A stretch of 11,152 nt of DNA from SCTD01 sp046593875. GTDB taxonomy: Bacteria; Actinomycetota; Actinomycetes; Mycobacteriales; SCTD01. Shown one piece after another: positions 1 through 6,765 of this stretch (the stretch's first letter is position 1; every line of letters starts with the position of its first letter). Under the pieces are notes generated by a model, which was not told the DNA's origin, made no database searches, and saw only the letters and a list, made by a program, of their open reading frames with translations. The position numbers and the translations under genes were made by a program. The DNA lies in NCBI GenBank assembly GCA_046593875.1, contig JBKJQQ010000104.1:1-11152 (forward strand), given 5' to 3'.

Positions 1-2
1 TC

Positions 3-875
3 TCAGACGACTGCTCCGTCGTCGGGGCCGACGTCGGTCGGGGGAGCATCGCGCATCAGGTAGATCAGGGCCGCAGACCCCCCGAGCACCAGCGTGATCC
101 CGATGAGGAAGACCCCGCCCGGGGACAGCTGGAAGGCGTCGACCAGCGACGGGACGAACAGCAGTCCGAGCCCGAGGAGCACCGCGCCGACCGCGCCGAT
201 CTTCCTGGGCGCCAGGCGCGGAACCGGCGGCGGGGGCGGGGGCACGTAGTGGCCGTCGTCCTCGAGCGCGTCGGGCTCCACCCAGTCGGGCAGCGCGTCC
301 TCGGGCTCGTCCCGGCGACGGCGGCGCGGGGACACGTCGTCGTCGGCCCGCTCGGGGCGGCTCGAGAACAGCCGCCGCCCCTCCGGCTCGACGTCCTCCG
401 ACACCGGCCACGGGGGGACGGGGGAGTCGCCGTCGTGGCCGTAGCCCTCGACGATCCGGCGGAACTCCTCGTCCGGGTCGCTGCTGGACGGACCGGGACC
501 GGGGCTCGGCCGGTCCGGCAGCGGCGGGGGCGGCAGCACGCGGCGGGCGGCGGTGCGGGGCACCGGGTGGACCAGGCCGTGGGCGGTGGCGCCCGGCTCC
601 TGCTCCGCCAGCAGCGTCGTCAGGTCGGCGACCTCGGCGCCGACGACCTCCCGCGCCTTCTCGGCGCGCTCGGGGTCGACCCAGAGCCGGTCCAGCGGGC
701 GCTCGGGGTGGGTCGCGGCGCGGGTGAAGGTGTTGGACCCCAGCGCCGGCTCGACGTAGGCGGCCACGCCGGCGTCGGCGAGCTTGCCGAGCAGTGCCTC
801 GGACAGGCGCGGGTCGACGTCGACCAGTGCGCCCCAGTCGGCGGACTGCAGGCCGTTGTCGCGGCGCCCCTCCAC
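3..875 (-). CDS. DUF2007-like/two-TM membrane protein of unknown function
   Basis: No function can be assigned. The 290-residue protein has three parts. Residues about 12-82 form a small folded domain: a WGALVDVDP segment, then RLWVDPERAEKAREVV, resembling DUF2007 'putative signal transducing' domains. Residues about 83-222 are proline-rich and highly charged (a five-Arg run at 184-188, a six-Pro run at 212-217), so probably disordered and cytoplasmic. Two hydrophobic helices follow at about 225-246 and 252-274, with a short acidic tail. No signal peptide is seen. The start is GTG at 875, one base after the TGA of the upstream carboxylesterase gene. No Shine-Dalgarno sequence precedes it, so translation probably relies on coupling with that gene. 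Proteins of this modular layout occur in Actinobacteria next to hydrolase and acyltransferase genes, as here; that is family recall. The reading frame is secure, the domain name less so. Confidence 0.8.
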   Translation of the reverse strand: MEGRRDNGLQSADWGALVDVDPRLSEALLGKLADAGVAAYVEPALGSNTFTRAATHPERPLDRLWVDPERAEKAREVVGAEVADLTTLLAEQEPGATAHGLVHPVPRTAARRVLPPPPLPDRPSPGPGPSSSDPDEEFRRIVEGYGHDGDSPVPPWPVSEDVEPEGRRLFSSRPERADDDVSPRRRRRDEPEDALPDWVEPDALEDDGHYVPPPPPPVPRLAPRKIGAVGAVLLGLGLLFVPSLVDAFQLSPGGVFLIGITLVLGGSAALIYLMRDAPPTDVGPDDGAVV

Positions 876-876
876 G

Positions 877-1656
877 TCAGCCCGCAGCGGTGGGCGCGTG
901 CGTGCGGACGAACTCCAGGCTGCCCGCGAAGATCGTCTCGGCGTCGTTGTCGAGGGTGGCCACGTGGTAGCTCTCCTCGAGGATCCGCTCCTCGACCGTG
1001 CCGCCCGCGAGGCCCTGCAGCAGCGTCGCGCCGCTGACGGGCGGGACCACGTTGTCGACGCGGCTGCGGTAGACGAGCACCGGGCAGGTGATCTTCGCGA
1101 GGTCGGCGCAGACCACCGGCCAGGCCTGCTGCAGGGACGCGACCGCCCTCAGCGGGATCCGGTCGTACGCCAGCTCCTCGACGCCCGGCTTCTTGATGTC
1201 GCTGCCGATGCCCGGGAAGGACGGGATCACCTTGGACAGCAGGGGGGCGAGCTTGGCGTCCTTGCGGTCGGTGCCCAGCGAGGCGTTGACCAGCACCAGG
1301 CCGGCGACCTCGGTCGGGCGCAGCTCGGCGATCCGCAGCGCCAGGGTGCCGCCCATCGACAGGCCCATGACGAAGACCGTCTCGCAACGGGCGCGCAGGT
1401 CGTCGAAGGCCCGCTCGACCTCGCCGTACCAGTCGCTGAACCGCGTGGCGTTCATGTCCTGCCAGCGGGTGCCGTGGCCGGGGAGCCGCGGTGCGCTGAC
1501 GGTCAGGCCGGCTGCCGCGAGGTGCTCGGCCCAGGGCCGCATGCTCTGCGTGGTGCCGGTGAAGCCGTGGGAGAGAAGGGCGCCGACCGGGCCGCCGGGC
1601 AGGTCGACCGGCTCGGCTCCGGGCAGCACGCCGCCGGTGTACGGGGGGGTGGGCAC
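877..1656 (-). CDS. Est30-like carboxylesterase (alpha/beta hydrolase)
   Basis: A 259-residue serine esterase that should hydrolyse carboxyl esters or monoacylglycerols in the cytoplasm; no signal peptide is present. With the GTG start at 1656, the oxyanion-hole motif HGFTG is at 30-34, the nucleophile elbow GLSMG at 98-102 (Ser100), the acid Asp201 in SRVDNVVPP, and His231 in SYHVATLD. The His context closely matches Est30 of Geobacillus (COG1647 family), as does the PRLPGHGT segment at 57-63. The frame stays open upstream to 1902, but that extension lacks hydrolase features and runs antisense into the divergent acyltransferase gene, so I chose 1656. No Shine-Dalgarno precedes it; a CACGAT hexamer lies six bases upstream, so the message may be leaderless. 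The gene is followed after one base by the two-TM protein gene, probably in one operon. The natural substrate is unknown; adjacency to a PlsC-type gene suggests a lipid ester. Confidence 0.88.
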   Translation of the reverse strand: MPTPPYTGGVLPGAEPVDLPGGPVGALLSHGFTGTTQSMRPWAEHLAAAGLTVSAPRLPGHGTRWQDMNATRFSDWYGEVERAFDDLRARCETVFVMGLSMGGTLALRIAELRPTEVAGLVLVNASLGTDRKDAKLAPLLSKVIPSFPGIGSDIKKPGVEELAYDRIPLRAVASLQQAWPVVCADLAKITCPVLVYRSRVDNVVPPVSGATLLQGLAGGTVEERILEESYHVATLDNDAETIFAGSLEFVRTHAPTAAG

Positions 1657-1678
1657 GTCCGCATCGTGCCACGCCGCG

Positions 1679-1692
1679 GCGACCGCGGTCGC
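1679..1692. repeat. 14-bp perfect palindrome in the divergent promoter region
   Basis: GCGACCGCGGTCGC reads identically on both strands. It lies in the 126-bp gap between the divergent carboxylesterase and acyltransferase genes, where an operator would be expected. GC-rich palindromes arise by chance fairly often at this base composition, so the regulatory reading is only a possibility. Confidence 0.3.
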
Positions 1693-1715
1693 GCCGAACC
1701 GGAGGCGCGGGGCCG

Positions 1716-1745
1716 TTGCCCCGGCTCGCCCGACGCCCGTAGGGT
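1716..1745 (+). promoter_or_regulatory. Candidate housekeeping-type promoter of plsC-macS-macR
   Basis: A -35-like TTGCCC (1716-1721) and a -10-like TAGGGT (1740-1745) are separated by 18 bases. Transcription would start near 1752, leaving about 30 bases of leader before the GTG at 1783. Actinomycete vegetative promoters commonly tolerate such hexamers. This is pattern matching only; no start site has been mapped. Confidence 0.45.
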
Positions 1746-1769
1746 GCGGGTCGGCAAGGACGACGAGGT

Positions 1770-1774
1770 GGAGG
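1770..1774 (+). promoter_or_regulatory. Ribosome binding site GGAGG deciding the plsC start
   Basis: GGAGG sits eight bases before GTG 1783. The other in-frame GTG at 1768 overlaps this element and has only a weaker AAGGA upstream, so 1783 is the preferred start. Confidence 0.65.
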
Positions 1775-1782
1775 ACGGCGAC

Positions 1783-2526
1783 GTGGGCTACTGGCTCGTC
1801 AAGGCCGTGCTCGCGCCCCTGCTCCGCCTGTTCTTCCGCCCCACCCTCGTCGGCGCCGACAACCTGCCCGCGGACGGCGCGGCGATCCTGGCCGGCAACC
1901 ACACGACGTTCCTCGACAACTTCATGATCCCGCTGGTCGTGCCACGTCGGGTGACCTTCCTGGCCAAGAGCGACTACTTCACCGGCCGCGGCCCCAAGGG
2001 CTGGCTGTCGAAGCAGTTCTTCGGCGGTGTCGGCATGATCCCGATCGACCGGGCCGGCGGCAAGGCCAGCGAGGCCGCCCTGCGTACCGGGCTGAAGGTC
2101 CTGCAGAGCGGCGAGATCCTCGGCCTCTACCCCGAGGGCACCCGCTCGCCGGACGGCCGGCTCTACCGCGGCAAGACCGGCGTGGCCCGGATGGCGCTGG
2201 AGGCCGGCGTCCCGGTGATCCCGGTGGGCCTGATCGGCATGTCCGACATCCAGCCCGGTGGCGGCGGGATGCCCAAGCTCGGCCGCCGCGTCGAGGTCCG
2301 CATCGGCAAGCCGCTCGACTTCAGCCGCTACGCCGGCATGGAGGGCGACCGGTTCGTGCTCCGGTCCATCACCGACGAGATCATGTACGAGCTGATGGTG
2401 CTGTCCGGCCAGGAGTACGTCGACACCTACGCGACGATCGCCAAGGCCGAGATCGAGGACGCCCGCAAGGCCGCCCGCGAGGCGCTGGTCAGCGACGCGC
2501 CCGTCCCCGCCCGCCGCGCCAGCTAG
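1783..2526 (+). CDS. plsC: PlsC-type lysophospholipid acyltransferase
   Basis: A 247-residue 1-acylglycerol-3-phosphate acyltransferase-type enzyme (PF01553), expected to transfer an acyl group to lysophosphatidic acid or a related acceptor at the inner face of the membrane. The four family blocks are visible: NHTTFLD with the catalytic pair His40 and Asp45 (HX4D); GMIPIDR at 84-90; PEGTRS at 117-122, which binds the phosphate; and VPVIPV at 143-148. The N-terminus (YWLVKAVLAPLLRLFF) is a hydrophobic amphipathic stretch suited to membrane association. The C-terminal tail is Lys/Arg/Ala-rich. The start GTG 1783 has a well-placed GGAGG. The frame is open far upstream to 784, but that part is antisense to the esterase. 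The gene ends 20 bases before macS, implying co-transcription. Exact acceptor specificity is not readable; some members of this subfamily act on other lipid acceptors. Confidence 0.9.
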   Translation: MGYWLVKAVLAPLLRLFFRPTLVGADNLPADGAAILAGNHTTFLDNFMIPLVVPRRVTFLAKSDYFTGRGPKGWLSKQFFGGVGMIPIDRAGGKASEAALRTGLKVLQSGEILGLYPEGTRSPDGRLYRGKTGVARMALEAGVPVIPVGLIGMSDIQPGGGGMPKLGRRVEVRIGKPLDFSRYAGMEGDRFVLRSITDEIMYELMVLSGQEYVDTYATIAKAEIEDARKAAREALVSDAPVPARRAS

Positions 2527-2546
2527 CTCGGGCTCTCACCCACGAG

Positions 2547-3620
2547 ATGCGGCTGGACACCGCCCTGTGGCGGGCGATCGCCGTCTACCGCCTGGCCGCG
2601 CTGCTCTACGCCGCGGCATCGATGGCCGTCTACACCGACACGTACGAGCGGCCGGTCCTGGCCTGGGCGGTCCTGGTCGGCATGGCCGGCTGGACGGGGC
2701 TGGCCGCCTACCTCTACAGCGACCCGCGCCGCCGGGGCTGGCCGCTGCTGGTCACCGACCTGGTCCTGACCGTCAGCGCGCTGATGTCGTCGGTGCTGGT
2801 CATGACGGCCGCCCGCATCGAGGCCGGTGACCCGACGCTGACGGTGAGCTGGGCGGCGACGCCGGTCATCGCCTGGGCGGTCCACCGCGGCTGGCGCGGC
2901 GGCGCGATCGCGGCCGTCGTCGTCGGCGGCGCGGCCGTCGCCGAGCGGGGCGGGGCCTCGCAGGCGACGGTCAACAGCCTGGTGCTGCTGCTGCTCGTCG
3001 GCACCGTCGTCGGCTACGTCGTCGAGCTGGCCCGCCGCGCCGAGGTCGCCTACGCGCAGGCGGTGCAGCTGCAGGCCGCGACCGCCGAGCGGGAGCGGCT
3101 GTCCCGGTCGGTCCACGACGGGGTGCTGCAGGCGCTGGCCCTGGTGTCCCGCCGGTCCTCGGACCCGGCGCTGGCCGGCCTGGCTGCCGAGCAGGAGACA
3201 GCGCTGCGCAGGCTGGTCGCCGGCCCGGCGCTGGCCGTGCCCGTCGGGAAGGCCGACCTGCGGCTGCTGCTGCCGAGCGGGGTCGACCTGCAGGTCGCCG
3301 CTCCCGCCTCGCCCGTCCTGCTGCCCGCGGGGGTGGCCGCCGAGCTGGCCGCTGCCGTGGCGGCTGCCGTCGACAACGCCCGGCAGCACGGCGGGGGCAG
3401 CGCCTGGCTGCTGGTCGAGGACGAGGTGGACGCCGTGACGGTCAGCGTCCGCGACGACGGCCCGGGGATACCGGCCGGCCGGCTGGAGCAGGCCGTGCGC
3501 GACGGGCGGCTCGGTGTGGCGCAGTCGATCCGCGGCCGGGTCGAGGACCTCGGTGGCACGGTCTGCGTCGAGAGCACGCCCGGACAGGGGACGGAGGTGG
3601 AGCTGCGTGTGCCCCGGTGA
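2547..3620 (+). CDS. macS: MacS-like membrane sensor histidine kinase
   Basis: A 357-residue NarL-class (HPK7-type) histidine kinase that should autophosphorylate and pass phosphate to the regulator encoded next to it. The N-terminal half carries about five or six hydrophobic segments (near 12-30, 37-57, 66-88, 100-112, 117-132 and 141-162) and no large extracellular loop, as in the DUF5931 region of Streptomyces MacS. A short coiled linker (162-182) leads to the dimerization box SVHDGVLQ with phospho-acceptor His190. The ATPase domain shows the N-box AVDNARQH (Asn277), DDGPGI at 303-308, and GQGTEVEL at 346-353. The kinase core is short, and the region between the H-box and N-box is compact. 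ATG 2547 lies 20 bases after plsC with only a weak GAG upstream, so translation may depend on the upstream gene. The name rests on topology and pairing; the class is certain, the orthology likely. Confidence 0.85.
   Translation: MRLDTALWRAIAVYRLAALLYAAASMAVYTDTYERPVLAWAVLVGMAGWTGLAAYLYSDPRRRGWPLLVTDLVLTVSALMSSVLVMTAARIEAGDPTLTVSWAATPVIAWAVHRGWRGGAIAAVVVGGAAVAERGGASQATVNSLVLLLLVGTVVGYVVELARRAEVAYAQAVQLQAATAERERLSRSVHDGVLQALALVSRRSSDPALAGLAAEQETALRRLVAGPALAVPVGKADLRLLLPSGVDLQVAAPASPVLLPAGVAAELAAAVAAAVDNARQHGGGSAWLLVEDEVDAVTVSVRDDGPGIPAGRLEQAVRDGRLGVAQSIRGRVEDLGGTVCVESTPGQGTEVELRVPR
3593..3602 (+). promoter_or_regulatory. Ribosome binding site GGAGGTGGAG for macR, inside macS
   Basis: GGAGG (3593-3597) lies nine bases before GTG 3607, and a second GGAG (3599-3602) lies four bases before it. 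This supports GTG 3607 over the later in-frame TTG at 3625 as the macR start. Confidence 0.6.
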
Positions 3621-4238
3621 GTCCTTGCGGGTCGTCGTCGCGGACGACCACCCGATCTGGCGCGACGCCGTCGAGCGCGACCTCGCCGCGGCGGGGCTCA
3701 CCGTGGTCGGCGTCGCCGGTGACGGCGAGAAGGCCGTGCGCGTGGTGCGGGCGACGACACCCGACGTGCTGGTCTGCGACCTGCAGATGCCCGGGCTCGG
3801 CGGGGTCGAGGTCACCCGCGCCGTCGCCGGCACCACCAAGGTGCTCGTGCTGTCGGCGTCCGGCGAGCAGGCGGACGTGCTCGAGGCCGTGAAGGCCGGC
3901 GCCACCGGATACCTCGTGAAGTCGGCGAGCGCTGCCGAGCTGGTCGACGCCGTACGACGCACCGCGGCCGGCGATGCCGTCTTCACGTCGGGCTTGGCCG
4001 GGCTGGTGCTGGGGGAGTACCGCCGCACCGCGTCGGAGGACGACGCCCCGCGGCTGACCCCCCGCGAGACCGAGGTGCTGCGCATGGTGGCCAAGGGGCT
4101 GACCGCCAAGCAGGTCGCGGAGCGGTTCGGGCTGTCGCACCGCACGGTCGAGAACCACGTCCAGAACACCCTGCAGAAGCTGCAGCTGCACAACCGGGCG
4201 CAGCTGGTCCGCTACGCCGTCGAGAAGGGCATCGCGGA

Positions 4239-4242
<4 letters not shown>
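3607..4242 (+). CDS. macR: MacR-like NarL/FixJ response regulator
   Basis: A 211-residue transcription regulator, the expected partner of the kinase encoded just upstream. The receiver domain (8-120) has the acidic pair Asp13/Asp14 in VADDHP, phospho-acceptor Asp58 in CDLQMPG, the switch Ser83 in VLSAS, and Lys105 in YLVKSAS. The LuxR-type helix-turn-helix (about 147-211) contains LTPRETEVLRMVAKG and the recognition-helix region LSHRTVENHV. GTG 3607 has a strong ribosome site and gives a 14-base overlap with macS, typical of coupled kinase-regulator pairs. The stop TAG (4240-4242) overlaps the stop of the convergent glpK. Streptomyces MacR is reported to bind a TGAGTAC-N2-GTACTCA palindrome; I see no copy in this window, so its targets would lie elsewhere or its site differs. 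Class assignment is certain; orthology to MacR is likely. Confidence 0.87.
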
Positions 4243-5704
<1,462 letters not shown>

Positions 5705-5708
<4 letters not shown>

Positions 5709-6532
5709 GGCGTCGCCTGCCGCAGCTGCTCCAGGACGACGCGGTCGACGGCGCCGGGCACGTGCCGCTCCTCGTAGTTGGCCCAGCCCATCCAGCCGAG
5801 CAGCCGGTCCTCCAAGGACCCATCTGCGTAGCCGATCCCGGTGAGCAGCCGGTCGACCTCGGCAGCGATGTCGCCCTCCAGCGGGAGCACGTCCTCCGGC
5901 TGGGTCGCCCCGAAGTAGAGCTCGCGCACGTCCAGCAGCCGGGCCAGCTCGCCGACCGGCGCCTGGTGGTCGTCCACCCGCAGGTCGACCAGCACGTCGT
6001 TGCCGCCGCCGTACCCACCGCCCTCGGTGACCACGAGCAGTCCGGCGCTCTGCCGCCCGCGCGCGTCGCCGCCAGCGGCGTCCCCGGCGGCGAGCGCCGC
6101 CAGCAGCCGCTGCGCCAACGGGCCGTCAGCAGCCAGGAAGGCCTCGCCCATCGCCACGACGACCTGCTCGCCGGCCAGGCAGTTGCCCTGCGCGGTCCAG
6201 CCCTCGCCGGACCGGCTGCCCGCCCACGAGATGCAGTCCGCTCCGGTGAAGGCCGCCGCCCTGCCGGCGGCGTCGACGACCCCGAGCTGGCGCTGGGCGC
6301 GCTGCTCGTCCGCGCCGGTCAGCCGGTCGACGACGTCCTGCGCGGACGCGCCGTCCGCCAGCAGCGCCAGCCCCTCGGGCAGGTAGCGCAGGTTGACGAA
6401 CGCCTGCGACGCGACGGCGCCGGCTCCGGCCCGCGCCGCCGGGACGACGGCCCCCGCCGCCAGGAACCTGCTGGCCACGGCCACGCCCCAGTGCGTCCCG
6501 TCGGCGCTGCACGCCACGATCGAGAAGGTCAT
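5705..6532 (-). CDS. DUF1028 family protein (Ntn-hydrolase-like)
   Basis: A 275-residue member of DUF1028 (PF06267), a family with an Ntn-hydrolase-like fold but no established reaction. Visible family features are the N-terminal TFSIVA and WGVAVASRFLAAGAVVP (15-31), QAFVNLRYLPEGL (43-55), the FTGADCISWAG block (95-105), QGNCLAG (115-121), and AGGDARGRQSA (153-163). The C-terminal part (about 200-270), ending in LGWMGWANYEERHVPG, corresponds to the helical domain annotated as putative peptidoglycan-binding in some relatives. No signal peptide or membrane helix is seen. ATG 6532 matches the conserved N-terminus; upstream codons are not family-like. A TAGCGT hexamer lies seven bases before the ATG, suggesting a leaderless transcript. 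The gene overlaps glpK by GTGA, which ties this unknown activity to glycerol use. Family assignment is confident; function is unknown. Confidence 0.87.
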
Positions 6533-6539
6533 GTGGCGG

Positions 6540-6545
6540 ACGCTA
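6540..6545 (-). promoter_or_regulatory. -10 hexamer TAGCGT of a likely leaderless promoter (DUF1028-glpK)
   Basis: On the minus strand TAGCGT is followed by seven bases and then ATG 6532, placing the transcription start at or very near the first codon. No convincing -35 is seen 17-18 bases upstream, and no Shine-Dalgarno precedes the ATG, consistent with a leaderless message. Confidence 0.5.
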
Positions 6546-6608
6546 CTGGGCCCTGCGCGAGCGCGGTGCTGCGCCGTTCGGGGGCTTCCACCGCATGCAG
6601 GGCGGGCG

Positions 6609-6614
6609 TATCCT
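6609..6614 (+). promoter_or_regulatory. Candidate -10 TATCCT for the cyclic-di-GMP gene
   Basis: TATCCT lies 17 bases after a poor -35 (TTCCAC, 6586-6591). It would start transcription near 6621 and give a leader of about 90 bases to ATG 6711 or 145 to GTG 6766. It is one of the few TA-containing hexamers in this GC-rich gap. Confidence 0.3.
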
Positions 6615-6631
6615 CGGCTCACCTCGCCGAG
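6613..6631 (+). repeat. 6-bp inverted repeat (stem-loop) in the 233-bp divergent gap
   Basis: CTCGGC (6613-6618) and GCCGAG (6626-6631) are perfect complements with a seven-base loop. The repeat overlaps the end of the candidate -10 and could be an operator half-site pair or a leader hairpin. There is no U-run, so it is not an intrinsic terminator. Chance occurrence is possible. Confidence 0.25.
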
Positions 6632-6699
6632 ATCCCGACCCCGTCGCCTCGAGAGCCCCGCCCCTGTCCGTCGGCGTGGCGCACCCGCGGCCGTGTGGC

Positions 6700-6705
6700 G
6701 AGAGG
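6700..6705 (+). promoter_or_regulatory. Ribosome site GAGAGG before an out-of-frame ATG at 6711
   Basis: GAGAGG lies five bases before ATG 6711. That ATG is in a different frame from the cyclic-di-GMP ORF and runs to a stop near 6809. It marks either the original start of that gene before a frame change, or a short upstream ORF. Confidence 0.35.
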
Positions 6706-6765
6706 CCTTGATGCCCGTTCTGACCACCGTCCCCGTCGAGTCTGTTCTGCCAGGACGTCGACGGC

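Noticed and set aside
784..1782. Upstream extension of the acyltransferase frame
   Set aside because: It is antisense to the esterase, has no PlsC features, and a strong ribosome site fixes the start at 1783.
1657..1902. Upstream extension of the esterase frame
   Set aside because: It crosses the divergent promoter region into plsC and lacks hydrolase features; GTG 1656 matches the family length.
2523..4193. Minus-strand open frame antisense to macS and macR
   Set aside because: Composition typical of a shadow frame; the plus strand has kinase and receiver motifs in order.
6533..6765. Cyclic-di-GMP or other riboswitch in the leader of the GGDEF-EAL gene
   Set aside because: I saw no conserved GEMM-type core, only a 6-bp hairpin; covariance-model scanning would be needed to say more.
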